Assembly: GCA_019745195.1 (NCBI GenBank)
Contig: JAIETL010000006.1
Location: forward strand, 1 to 64,000
Direction of reading: 5' to 3'
Source: Beijerinckiaceae bacterium
Lineage (GTDB): Bacteria > Pseudomonadota > Alphaproteobacteria > Rhizobiales > Beijerinckiaceae
DNA length: 64,000 nt
How positions within the stretch are numbered: the first letter of the stretch is position 1; the number at the start of each line of letters is the position of its first letter. The notes under the pieces are model-generated. The model searched no databases. It saw only the letters and a program-made list of their open reading frames with translations, and was not told the DNA's origin. Positions 34,459 to 42,805 of the stretch are shown piece after piece. The position numbers were made by a program, and so were the translations under genes.

Positions 34459-35283
34459 TCAGAAGCCGAGATCGAAGGCGTAGCTCGCCGAGACGCCCAG
34501 AGTCACCGAATCGCGCGAGCCGAAGGTCCGCACGATCGGCGTCTTCGCCGCGTCGCCAACGAGGTGCTTGTATTCGACATAGGCCGTGGTCGAGAGCTTC
34601 TCGCTCCAGTGATAGGTGACCTGCGCGATCGCACCGACCGAGTGGACGCCGGCGTTGTAGCGCTGCAGCAGCCCGCCCATGCCGGCGAGGCCGGGATTGG
34701 GCCCGAAATAGGTGCGGATGTAGTCGGCCCCGACGACGCTCATGCGCGGTCCCGCGCCGACGGTCCAGGCCTGTCCGATCTTGGTGAAGGCATCGAGCTT
34801 GAAGTCGGCGACGAGCGCGTCATGGGTGACGAAACCGCGCCGCAGATCGGCGCGCGCCCTGAGCCAGGAAGCCGGATAGAACTCGACGAAGCCGCCGGCC
34901 TCGACACCGAACTTGGTGTTGGGCACCCCGACCAGCGCCGGATTGACGCTGGCCTTGCGCTCCCAGAGCAGGTTGCCGGAGAAGCCGGCCCGCCAGGCCG
35001 TGCCGGAGAAGAAGCCGATCGAGAGCGCATCGTCCTCGGCCGACCACCAGGTGCTCTTGATGCCCTTTCCGAGCGAGATGATCGGGCGCGGCCGGAAGAC
35101 GTAGTCGTTGGAGCCGGCATAATCGGGCTGGTAACGCAGGCCGGCGCCGAGTGTCAGGTGCCAGTTCTGGGCCGAGGCCGGCGAGGTGAGCTGCGTATAC
35201 GCGCTAGACTGGGCGAGCGCCCGGTCCGGCGACGACAGCACGAGCCCGGCCACGAGGCCGAGAAACAACGCAACGCAACGCAT
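34459..35283 (-). CDS. MipA/OmpV family outer-membrane protein
   Basis: A 274-residue outer-membrane barrel protein. The signal peptide is about residues 1-24 (VALFLGLVAGLVLSS, cut after ALAQ). The mature part opens NWHLTLGAGLRYQPDYAGSN with RPRPIISLGKGIKSTWWSAE, the MipA/OmpV signature. It ends with a phenylalanine (SASYAFDLGF), the outer-membrane insertion signal. The start at 35283 puts the signal peptide at the N-terminus; an ATG 30 bp upstream is also open. Members act in murein-enzyme scaffolding or osmoregulation; the role here is unknown. Confidence 0.87.
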   Translation of the reverse strand: MRCVALFLGLVAGLVLSSPDRALAQSSAYTQLTSPASAQNWHLTLGAGLRYQPDYAGSNDYVFRPRPIISLGKGIKSTWWSAEDDALSIGFFSGTAWRAGFSGNLLWERKASVNPALVGVPNTKFGVEAGGFVEFYPASWLRARADLRRGFVTHDALVADFKLDAFTKIGQAWTVGAGPRMSVVGADYIRTYFGPNPGLAGMGGLLQRYNAGVHSVGAIAQVTYHWSEKLSTTAYVEYKHLVGDAAKTPIVRTFGSRDSVTLGVSASYAFDLGF

Positions 35284-35400
35284 AGGCAGACAACTCCGGA
35301 TATGCTGGGCCATACGCCGCGGAACCCTGGCGACTGGACCGATGCCGGCAATCTGACGCGTTAGCGTTAACCCCCGGTTGACGCGCGGGGATCGACCCTT

Positions 35401-35495
35401 CCGTCATGCTCGCCCTTGTGGCGAGCATCCACGTCTTGGGCGCAGGGCAAGACGAAGGAAGACGTGGATGGTCGGGACAAGCCCGACCATGACGG
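35401..35495. repeat. Inverted repeat, family D
   Basis: Ends CCGTCATG (35401-35408) and CATGACGG (35488-35495) are inverted. Inside, ATCCACGTCTT is inverted as AAGACGTGGAT, and each half has a short hairpin of its own (for example GGTCGGGAC and CCCGACC on the right). It lies between mipA and the molybdopterin gene, and a diverged copy lies at 31327-31420. Confidence 0.8.
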
Positions 35496-35556
35496 AAGAG
35501 CGAGGGCATTGACCGAAAGGCGATGTCGCGCCACGAAAGGCGCATCAGGAGCCGCC

Positions 35557-37644
35557 ATGACCGAACTGCCGCGCGTCGCGCATCTGCCCTCCGTCTGCCC
35601 GCATGACTGCCCCTCGGCCTGCTCGCTCGAGGTCGAGGTCATCGACGGCCGCAGCATCGGCCGGGTGCGTGGCTCCAAGCGCCAGAGCTACACCGACGGC
35701 GTGATCTGCGCGAAGGTTGCGCGCTATGCCGAGCGCATCCACCATCCCGACCGGCTGATGCACCCGCTGCGGCGGACAGGTCCGAAATGTTCAGGGCAAT
35801 TCGAGCGCGTCACCTGGGACGAGGCGCTGGACGAGATCGCCAGACGCTTCCTGGTGATCGAGGCCGAGTACGGCGCGGACGCCGTCTGGCCCTATTACTA
35901 CGCCGGCACGATGGGGCTCGTCATGCGCGACGGCATCAACCGCCTGCGCCACGCGAAGAAATACTCGGGCCAGTATTCGACGATCTGCACCACGATGGCC
36001 TGGACCGGCTTCATCGCCGGTACGGGTCGGCTCGCTGGCCCGGACCCGCGCGAGATGGCGAAGTCCGACTGCGTCGTGATCTGGGGTACGAACGCCGTGC
36101 ATACGCAGGTCAATGTGATGCACCACGCGATCAAGGCGCGGAAGACGCGCGGGGCGAAGATCGTCGCGATCGACATCTATCGCAACGCGACGCTCGATCA
36201 GGCCGATCTGGCGCTGGTGCTGCGGCCGGGCACCGATGCCGCGCTCGCCTGCGGCGTCATGCATATCCTCTTCCGCGACGGCCATGCCGACCGCGACTAT
36301 CTGGCGGCGCATACGGACGCCCCGGGCGAACTGGAGGAGCACCTGAAAACCCGCACGCCGGAATGGGCGGCTGCGATCACGGGCCTGAGCGTCGCCGAGA
36401 TCGAGGAGTTCGCCGCGCTCGTCGGCACGCGCAAGAAGAGCTTCTTCCGCCTCGGCTACGGCTTCGCGCGCCAGCGCAACGGCTCGGTCTCGATGCATGC
36501 GGCGCTCTGCGTACCGACCGTGACGGGGGCCTGGCAGCATGAGGGCGGCGGCGCGTTCCATTCGAACAGCGGCATCTACAAATGGCGCAAGAGCCTGATC
36601 GAGGGGCTCGACGTCGTCGATCGTGACGTCCGCCAGCTCGACCAGTCGCAGATCGGTCGCGTGCTGACCGGGGACGTCGAAGCTTTGCGTCACAAGGGCC
36701 CGGTCAAGGCGCTGTTCATCCAGAACACCAACCCGGTCTCGGTCGCGCCCGAGCAGGAGCTGGTCAAGCAAGGTTTCGCCCGTGACGACCTGTTCACCGT
36801 CGTCCATGAGCAGTTCATGACCGAGACCGCCGCGATGGCCGACATCGTGCTGCCTGCGACGCAGTTCATGGAGCATGACGACCTCTATCAGGGCGGCGGA
36901 CACCAGCACATCATGTGGGGCGGCAAGCTGGTCGAACCGCCCGGCGAATGCTGGTCCAACCACGATGTGATCTGCGCGCTCGCCGGCCGGCTGGGCGCGC
37001 AGCATCGCGGCTTCGCCATGACTTCGCGCGAGATCGTCGACTGGACGCTGCGCGAGAGCGGCCGCGGCACGCTCGACGAGTTGATCGCCAATGATTTCCA
37101 CGACGTGCAGCCGGATTATCGCACGGCGCATTATCTCGACGGCTTTGGCTATCGCGACAAAAAGTTCCGCTTCAAGCCGGACTGGCCGAAGGTGCCGAGC
37201 GCGAACGAAGGGCCGATGGGCCCTTGGGCGGAGATGCCGGCGCTGCCCGACTACTGGAACGTGCTGGAGAACGCCGACGAGGCTCATCCCTTCAGGCTTG
37301 CGACGAGCCCTGCGCGCAGCTTCCTGAACTCGACCTTCAACGAGACGCCGGGCTCGCTGAAGAAGGAGGGCCGGCCGACGCTGATGCTGCATCCCGACGA
37401 TGCGGCGAGCCTTGGCGTCGTCGCCGGGCAGGAGGTCGTGATCGGCAACCGGCGCGGCAGCGTGCATCTCCATGCGGTGCTGTTCGAGGGCGTGGTGCGT
37501 GGCGTCGTCATCGCCGAATCGATCTGGCCCAATTCCGCTCACCGGCATGGCCGCGGCATCAACACGATCACTGGCGCGGACGCGGTCGCGCCCTTCGGCG
37601 GCGCGGCTTTCCACGATAACAAGGTCTGGATCAGGGCGGCCTGA
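35557..37644 (+). CDS. Molybdopterin-dependent oxidoreductase (DMSO reductase family)
   Basis: A 695-residue Mo/W-bis-MGD enzyme. The N-terminal 4Fe-4S ligands are C14, C18, C22 and C51 (CPHDCPSAC, later GVICAKVARY). MGD-binding segments are VTWDEALDEIARRF, VVIWGTNAVHTQVNVMHHAI and VLPATQFMEHDDLYQGGGHQ; the C-terminal MGD domain has GSLKKEGRPTLMLHPDDA. No Tat signal is visible, so a cytoplasmic location is likely. No partner Fe-S subunit or chaperone is adjacent, which fits single-subunit members acting on small organic substrates. The substrate cannot be inferred. The ATG at 35557 starts just upstream of the Cys motif. Confidence 0.92.
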   Translation: MTELPRVAHLPSVCPHDCPSACSLEVEVIDGRSIGRVRGSKRQSYTDGVICAKVARYAERIHHPDRLMHPLRRTGPKCSGQFERVTWDEALDEIARRFLVIEAEYGADAVWPYYYAGTMGLVMRDGINRLRHAKKYSGQYSTICTTMAWTGFIAGTGRLAGPDPREMAKSDCVVIWGTNAVHTQVNVMHHAIKARKTRGAKIVAIDIYRNATLDQADLALVLRPGTDAALACGVMHILFRDGHADRDYLAAHTDAPGELEEHLKTRTPEWAAAITGLSVAEIEEFAALVGTRKKSFFRLGYGFARQRNGSVSMHAALCVPTVTGAWQHEGGGAFHSNSGIYKWRKSLIEGLDVVDRDVRQLDQSQIGRVLTGDVEALRHKGPVKALFIQNTNPVSVAPEQELVKQGFARDDLFTVVHEQFMTETAAMADIVLPATQFMEHDDLYQGGGHQHIMWGGKLVEPPGECWSNHDVICALAGRLGAQHRGFAMTSREIVDWTLRESGRGTLDELIANDFHDVQPDYRTAHYLDGFGYRDKKFRFKPDWPKVPSANEGPMGPWAEMPALPDYWNVLENADEAHPFRLATSPARSFLNSTFNETPGSLKKEGRPTLMLHPDDAASLGVVAGQEVVIGNRRGSVHLHAVLFEGVVRGVVIAESIWPNSAHRHGRGINTITGADAVAPFGGAAFHDNKVWIRAA

Positions 37645-37751
37645 GACGTAACGCCGCTTGACCTTTGGGTGCCGCTGTGGACCATCCGCGCGGCGGCGGA
37701 GCGGGCATGAATCATGCCTGCCGGACATGATCTCGAAGGATCGGCGGACAG

Positions 37752-38114
37752 ATGACGATGCGGCGGATGGGAGCGGCTGTTCTTGCCGCAGGTTTTTCTT
37801 TTGCGATCGCGGTTTCGGCGCATGCCGCGAGCGGCACCGCGGCCTTGCCGCCGCCGGACCCGACGGCCAAGAACCTGACGCCCTACATGATCCAGCTGCG
37901 CGCCTTCGACGCCTGCTTGGTGACGCAGTCGCGCCTGATGGGCACGACGCGGGAAGCGGTCCATTCGCCGTGCAGTTGCTACGCCAAGGGCACGGTCAAG
38001 GCGATGACCAGAGACGAGCTCCAGGCCTTCCGCGACACCGGCTATTTCAACGACTCGGCCCGCGCCAAGGGCCTCGACTTCATCGACCAGTGCAAGCTCA
38101 AGCGGCCGGTCTGA
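37752..38114 (+). CDS. Small secreted protein with conserved cysteines
   Basis: A 120-residue exported protein. The signal peptide is about residues 1-25 (GAAVLAAGFSFAIAVSAHAA). The mature part has four cysteines (FDACLVTQ, HSPCSCYAKG, IDQCKLK) and the helical stretch VKAMTRDELQAFRDTGYF, suggesting a small disulfide-stabilised helical domain. It lies about 107 bp after the molybdopterin gene, so it may or may not be co-transcribed with it. No family is recognised. Confidence 0.72.
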   Translation: MTMRRMGAAVLAAGFSFAIAVSAHAASGTAALPPPDPTAKNLTPYMIQLRAFDACLVTQSRLMGTTREAVHSPCSCYAKGTVKAMTRDELQAFRDTGYFNDSARAKGLDFIDQCKLKRPV

Positions 38115-38250
38115 AGCGACGGATTCGCGCGCTGCGCTGGTCGCCGCATGCCCCTTGATCTGCTTCCGTTCTCCTGACACGCTGCTGACACGTTTCGTCA
38201 GTAGCCTGTGACAGGGTGTCGCGAGACATCAGGGACCGGCAGGACCGACC

Positions 38251-39027
38251 ATGCAGCGCGCCGAACGATTGCTCGATCTGATCCAGGGCCTGCGCCGCCG
38301 CCGGCGGCCGGTCACGGCCGACACGCTCGCCGCCGAGCTCGATGTTTCGGTGCGCACGGTCTATCGCGACATCGCCGCGCTCGCCCGGCAGGGCGTTCCG
38401 GTCAGGGGCGAGGCCGGCATCGGCTATGTGCTGGATGCGGGCTTCGACATGCCGCCGCTGATGCTCTCGCCCGACGAGATCGAGGCCGTGCTGGTCGGCA
38501 TGCGCTGGCTCACCGAGCGCGCCGATCCGGTGCTGGCGCGGGCCGCCGAGGACGTGGTCAGCAAGGTCGCGGCCGTGCTCCCCGTCCATCTCAAGCCGAT
38601 CCTGCTCGACGGCGCGCTGTTCGCGCCCGTCTATAGCCGCGACCTGCCGGCCGATCAGGTCGATGTCGCGGCGGTGCGTGCCGCGATCCGGCTCGGACGC
38701 AAGCTCGATGTCGGCTATCGTGACGAGGCCGGGCAGGCGACGCGCCGGATGATCTGGCCGATCGGCATGACCTGCTACGACCGCGTCCGCATCGTCATCG
38801 CCTGGTGCGAATTGCGTCAGGCCTTCCGCCATTTCCGCACCGACCGCATCACCGATCTCGTGGCGCGCGACGAGCGCTATCCGGCGCGCCGGGCCGATCT
38901 GTTCCGGCGCTGGCAGCGCGAGGAAGAGGTCCGCGCCGCCAATGCGACCTGCGAACTGCCTCAGGAGCGCTGCAGCGCGCCATCGACCAGCGTCGCGCGC
39001 CCGGAGGCGACCTCGGCCAGCGCCTGA
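38251..39027 (+). CDS. YafY-type transcriptional regulator (HTH_11 plus WYL)
   Basis: A 258-residue regulator. An N-terminal winged helix with the beginning MQRAERLLDLIQGLRRRRRP, then TADTLAAELDVSVRTVYRDI, is the DeoR/HTH_11 pattern. The C-terminal WYL-like domain (about 135-230) contains GYRDEAGQATRRMIWPIGMT and VIAWCELRQAFRHFRTDRIT. WYL domains sense nucleotide-type ligands. The last 67 bp overlap the convergent purN gene, so the C-terminal end after VRAANATCEL is Ser/Thr/Ala-rich and may not be functionally constrained. Regulated genes are unknown. Confidence 0.88.
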   Translation: MQRAERLLDLIQGLRRRRRPVTADTLAAELDVSVRTVYRDIAALARQGVPVRGEAGIGYVLDAGFDMPPLMLSPDEIEAVLVGMRWLTERADPVLARAAEDVVSKVAAVLPVHLKPILLDGALFAPVYSRDLPADQVDVAAVRAAIRLGRKLDVGYRDEAGQATRRMIWPIGMTCYDRVRIVIAWCELRQAFRHFRTDRITDLVARDERYPARRADLFRRWQREEEVRAANATCELPQERCSAPSTSVARPEATSASA

Positions 39028-39581
39028 GGATAAAGAGCAAGCTCCTGCTCCAGCACGCGTGCCGCCAGATTGTCCTCGTCGTCGCCCGGCAGCACGGGAA
39101 CCCGCGCCTGCGCGATCACCGGCCCGGCATCGAGCTCGGGCACGACGAAATGCACGCTGCAGCCATGTTCGGTGACGCCGGCCGCAAGCGCCTGCGCATG
39201 CGTGTGGGTGCCCTTGAACAGCGGCAGCAAAGACGGGTGGATGTTGATCATCCGGCCTTCCCAGCGCCGCACGAACCACGGCGTCATGATCCGCATGAAG
39301 CCGGCGAGCGCGATCAACTCGATCTGGTTGATGCGCAGCACCTCGTCCATGGCGCGCTCGAAGGCCTCGCGGTCCTTGTTGAAGTCGCGATGATCGACGA
39401 CGGCAGTGGGAATGCCCATCTCGGCGGCGCGTGCGAGCCCGCCGGCATCGGGCCGGTTCGACAAGACGAGCCCGATCTCGGCGGGGAAATCAGGAGCCCG
39501 GGCTGCTTGCGCCAGCGCAACCATGTTCGAGCCGCGCCCGGAGATCAGGACGGCGGTGCGCCTGCGGACGAGGGCGCTCAC
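38961..39581 (-). CDS. purN: Phosphoribosylglycinamide formyltransferase
   Basis: A 206-residue folate-dependent enzyme that formylates GAR in de novo purine synthesis. It has [20 protein letters not shown] (phosphate-binding loop), [20 protein letters not shown] and [20 protein letters not shown] with the catalytic Asn/His, then [20 protein letters not shown] with the Asp. Its start at 39581 overlaps the purM stop (39578), so translation is coupled to purM. The usual alphaproteobacterial purM-purN order is kept. Confidence 0.97.
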   Translation of the reverse strand: MSALVRRRTAVLISGRGSNMVALAQAARAPDFPAEIGLVLSNRPDAGGLARAAEMGIPTAVVDHRDFNKDREAFERAMDEVLRINQIELIALAGFMRIMTPWFVRRWEGRMINIHPSLLPLFKGTHTHAQALAAGVTEHGCSVHFVVPELDAGPVIAQARVPVLPGDDEDNLAARVLEQELALYPQALAEVASGRATLVDGALQRS

Positions 39582-40651
39582 AGGGCCAGCTTGCCGCGAT
39601 AGGCGACCTGCTCCTCGCCATCGCTAACCGGCACGATCTCGCCCAACCTGACCGGAGCTTCGCCGGCGGCCTTCAGCGCCGTCTCGACCTGGTCGGCCTT
39701 GGCCGCATCGGCCGCCACGATCATGCCTATGCCGCAGTTGAATGTGCGCAGCATCTCGCGCTCGGCGACGCCGCCGACGCCGGCGAGCCAGCCGAAGACC
39801 GGAGGTACGGGTATCGCGGCGAGATCGAGCGCGACGCCGAGCCCTGCAGGCAGCACGCGCGGGATGTTGTCGGGAAAACCGCCGCCGGTGATGTGCGCCA
39901 GCGCCTTGATGCCGTCGGTGTGTTTCAGCGCCTGCAGCAGCGGCTTTACATAGATCCGCGTCGGGATCAGCAGCGCCTCGGCGAGGCTCATGCCGGGTGC
40001 GAAGGGGGCAGGGGCGTCCCAGGCCAGCCCGCTGAGGGCCACGATGCGCCGCACCAGCGAGTAGCCGTTGGAGTGGACGCCCGAGGAGGGCAGTCCGAAG
40101 ACCACGTCGCCGGGCACAAGGTCGGCGCGCGGCAGGAGCGTGCCGCGCTCGGCCGCGCCGACGGCGAAGCCCGCCAGGTCATAGTCCTTCTCGGCATACA
40201 GCCCCGGCATCTCGGCCGTCTCGCCGCCGATCAGGGCGCAGCCGGCCTGGCGGCAGCCATCGGCTATGCCGCGCACGAGCTCGACGCCGACCTTGGGGTC
40301 GAGCTTGCCGGTGGCGTAGTAGTCGAGGAACAGCAGGGGCTCTGCGCCCTGCACGATCAGATCGTTGACGCACATCGCCACGAGGTCGATGCCGATGGTC
40401 GCGTGAAGGCCGCTCTCGATCGCGATCTTGACCTTGGTGCCGACGCCGTCATTGGCCGCGACCAGGATCGGGTCGGTGAAGCCGGCGGCCTTCAGGTCGA
40501 ACAATCCGCCGAAGCCGCCGATCTCGGCATCCGCGCCGGGCCGCCGCGTCGCGCGCACCAGCGGCTTGATCTGGTCGACCATGGCGTTGCCGGCGTCGAT
40601 ATCGACGCCCGCCTGGGCGTAGGTCAGTCCGTTCTGGCCCGGCTTGGTCAT
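39578..40651 (-). CDS. purM: Phosphoribosylformylglycinamidine cyclo-ligase
   Basis: A 357-residue AIR synthetase, the ATP-dependent ring closure in purine synthesis. Motifs are [80 protein letters not shown] and [20 protein letters not shown]. It is first gene of the minus-strand purMN unit. A large inverted repeat lies about 50 bp upstream of its start, inside the divergent region with the phosphatidyltransferase. Confidence 0.97.
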   Translation of the reverse strand: MTKPGQNGLTYAQAGVDIDAGNAMVDQIKPLVRATRRPGADAEIGGFGGLFDLKAAGFTDPILVAANDGVGTKVKIAIESGLHATIGIDLVAMCVNDLIVQGAEPLLFLDYYATGKLDPKVGVELVRGIADGCRQAGCALIGGETAEMPGLYAEKDYDLAGFAVGAAERGTLLPRADLVPGDVVFGLPSSGVHSNGYSLVRRIVALSGLAWDAPAPFAPGMSLAEALLIPTRIYVKPLLQALKHTDGIKALAHITGGGFPDNIPRVLPAGLGVALDLAAIPVPPVFGWLAGVGGVAEREMLRTFNCGIGMIVAADAAKADQVETALKAAGEAPVRLGEIVPVSDGEEQVAYRGKLAL

Positions 40652-40698
40652 GGGGTGCAGCCTTCAACGTCGTGCGCGAAACCGCTCGAAATCACTCC

Positions 40699-40810
40699 AG
40701 CCCTCATCCTGAGGAGCCATTCCGAAGGGAATGGCGTCTCGAAGGATGCTCCATAGCGCGCTGGAGCATCCTTCGAGACGCCGCCGACGCGGCTCCTCAG
40801 GATGAGGGCT
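40699..40810. repeat. Long inverted repeat, family C (CCTCATCCTGAGGAG type)
   Basis: Outer arms begin AGCCCTCATCCTGAGGAGCC (40699-40718) and end with its exact inverse at 40791-40810. An inner 18-bp pair, starting GTCTCGAAGGATGCTCCA and inverted as TGGAGCATCCTTCGAGAC, forms the apical stem around 8 bp. The whole 112-bp element is intergenic, between purM and the phosphatidyltransferase gene. It resembles the A, B and D repeats in build but its ends differ (CCTCAT...ATGAGG). Confidence 0.88.
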
Positions 40811-40940
40811 GAGGGAACACGCGCGTTCAAGCGAGCGATAGGCAACCGAACCGGCCCTTGCAAGCTGGGACGGCGTTTTCACGGCCTTGCTCCACCGCTT
40901 CGGGCTGGCGACTCCGTCGCGTTTGCGCGAAGCTCGCGCC

Positions 40941-41471
40941 ATGACGCTGCCCAACCTCATCACCATCGGCCGGCTCATCCTGGTGCCGCTGGTGATCGTC
41001 ATGATCGTCAACCAGCGCTGGCAGGCGGCTTTCGTGCTGTTCGTCGCGGCCGGCGTCTCGGACGCGATCGACGGCTTCATCGCCAAGCACTTCGACATGG
41101 CGAGCGAACTCGGGGCCTATCTCGACCCGGTCGCCGACAAAGCGCTGATCGTCTCGATCTATGTCACGCTGGCGGTGATCGGCGTCATCCCGGTCTGGCT
41201 CGTCATCCTGGTGGTGGCGCGCGACCTGATGATCGTCTCGGCGGTGATCCTGTCCTGGGTGATGGAAAGGCCGGTGGTGATCGCGCCCATCGTGGTGAGC
41301 AAGCTCAACACGGCCGCGCAACTGGCCTTTGCCGCGCTCGTGCTCGGCACGCAGGCCTTCGGCGTCGATGCGGGGCAGGCGATGCAACTCGGGCAGTTGC
41401 TGGTGGCGCTGTTGACGGTCGGCTCGATGACCGCCTATCTCGCCTTCTGGCTGCGCCATATGGCGGCGTGA
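40941..41471 (+). CDS. CDP-alcohol phosphatidyltransferase family protein
   Basis: A 176-residue membrane enzyme with about five spans. The start MTLPNLITIGRLILVPLVIV is typical of PgsA-type proteins. The CDP-OH signature D-x2-D-G-x2-A-(R/K)-x8-9-G-x3-D-x3-D is present in SDAIDGFIAKHFDMASELGA and YLDPVADK, with Lys in place of the usual Arg. It probably makes a phospholipid head-group product such as phosphatidylglycerol phosphate or a cardiolipin-synthase-type product. The exact donor/acceptor pair is uncertain. It precedes the AI-2E-type permease by about 110 bp. Confidence 0.88.
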   Translation: MTLPNLITIGRLILVPLVIVMIVNQRWQAAFVLFVAAGVSDAIDGFIAKHFDMASELGAYLDPVADKALIVSIYVTLAVIGVIPVWLVILVVARDLMIVSAVILSWVMERPVVIAPIVVSKLNTAAQLAFAALVLGTQAFGVDAGQAMQLGQLLVALLTVGSMTAYLAFWLRHMAA

Positions 41472-41582
41472 GGCCGGCGCTCGGGGTGGGCGACCGATTT
41501 TGTCGCGCTGCGGCTTGGAACCTCCTTCGGTTCCACCCATTTCCGCACTGCACATAAAGCGATGGCGCGAGAGGCCTGATCG

Positions 41583-42692
41583 ATGACATTGCAACGTCAA
41601 ATCGGCTTCTGGCTCGGTTCGCTGGTCGTCTTCGTGCTGCTGCTCGTGCTGCTGCGCGACGTGCTCCTTCCTTTCATCGCGGCGCTGGCGCTGGCCTATC
41701 TGCTCGATCCGCTGGCCGACAGGCTGGAGCGGCTGGGGCTCGGCCGGCTGACGGCGACGATCGTCATCCTGTGCCTGTTCCTTCTGGTGATCGCGCTCGC
41801 CTTGATCCTGCTCGCGCCGCTGCTCGGACAGCAGCTCGTCGGTCTGGTCGAAAGGCTGCCGACCCTGGCGGCGCGGCTGCAGGCGCTGGTGCTGGAGCAG
41901 GGCGCGCCGCTGCTGGAGCGGCTCGGCGGCAGCAAGCTCGCCGAGGATGCGCAGAGTTCGCTCGGCAATCTCGTCGGCGAGGGCACGAAATGGGCCGGCA
42001 GCGTGCTCGCCTCGCTCTGGACCGGGGGGACGGCGGTCATCGGCGTGTTCTCGCTCTTCATACTGACCCCGGTGATCGCCTTCTATCTGCTGGTCGACTG
42101 GGACCGGATGTGCGCCACCGTCGATGGCTGGCTCCCGCTCGACCATCGCGACACCATCCGCAGCCTCCTGCACGAGATGGATGTCGCCATCGCCGGCTTC
42201 CTGCGCGGGCAGGCGCTGGTCTGCCTGCTGCTCGGCATATTCTATGCCGTCGGCCTCAGTCTGCTCGGCGTCAATTTCGGCGCGCTGATCGGCATCATCA
42301 GCGGCGTACTCTCCTTCATTCCCTTCGTCGGCTCGCTGATCGGCCTCGTTCTGTCGGTTGGCGTCGCGCTGGTGCAATTCTGGCCGGACTGGACCCTGCC
42401 TCTGGCGACGCTTGCCGTCTTCGCCGCCGGCCAGTTCCTCGAGGGCAACATCTTCCAGCCGAAATTCGTCGGCGACTCGATCGGCGTCCACCCGGTCTGG
42501 CTGATGTTCGCGCTGCTCGCCTTCGGCTCCCTGTTCGGCTTCGTCGGCCTGCTGATGGCGGTGCCGCTGGCGGCGGTCGTCGGCGTGCTGTGCCGCTTCG
42601 CGCTCAGGCAATATATGGCGAGCCATTTCTACCATGGCGGCGACAGGATGAAGGCCGCCGTGGTCAAGGCGCGCATCGAATCCGATAGCTGA
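41583..42692 (+). CDS. AI-2E family transporter (PerM/YdiK type)
   Basis: A 369-residue membrane protein. An N-terminal pair of spans (IGFWLGSLVVFVLLLVLLRD, FIAALALAYLLDPLADRLER) is followed by an amphipathic region. The C-terminal bundle has the family motifs AGFLRGQALVCLLLGIFYAV, GVLSFIPFVGSLIGLVLSV and GNIFQPKFVGDSIGVHPVW. Orthologues sit upstream of hdaA in alphaproteobacteria, as here, except that an FGE-like gene now intervenes. Despite the family name, the substrate is not established. Confidence 0.92.
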   Translation: MTLQRQIGFWLGSLVVFVLLLVLLRDVLLPFIAALALAYLLDPLADRLERLGLGRLTATIVILCLFLLVIALALILLAPLLGQQLVGLVERLPTLAARLQALVLEQGAPLLERLGGSKLAEDAQSSLGNLVGEGTKWAGSVLASLWTGGTAVIGVFSLFILTPVIAFYLLVDWDRMCATVDGWLPLDHRDTIRSLLHEMDVAIAGFLRGQALVCLLLGIFYAVGLSLLGVNFGALIGIISGVLSFIPFVGSLIGLVLSVGVALVQFWPDWTLPLATLAVFAAGQFLEGNIFQPKFVGDSIGVHPVWLMFALLAFGSLFGFVGLLMAVPLAAVVGVLCRFALRQYMASHFYHGGDRMKAAVVKARIESDS

Positions 42693-42805
42693 GAGCGCAA
42701 ACTGTTTTCGGGTCCGATCGAGAAAGCGATCCAAAGCGGACCGCGAGGCTTGCCAGTTGGCGGATGCGGCATAAACTCGGTCGTCTCGCGTGTTTCGGTT
42801 GGTCC

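Noticed and set aside
35791-37728. Minus-strand open frame of 645 codons opposite the molybdopterin enzyme
   Set aside because: The composition is shadow-like, and the plus-strand gene has an intact Fe-S motif and full family length.
18791-40810. Possible CRISPR array or insertion-sequence ends from the many inverted repeats
   Set aside because: Repeats are single, dispersed and palindromic with no regular spacers, no cas genes and no transposase or target duplication visible here.
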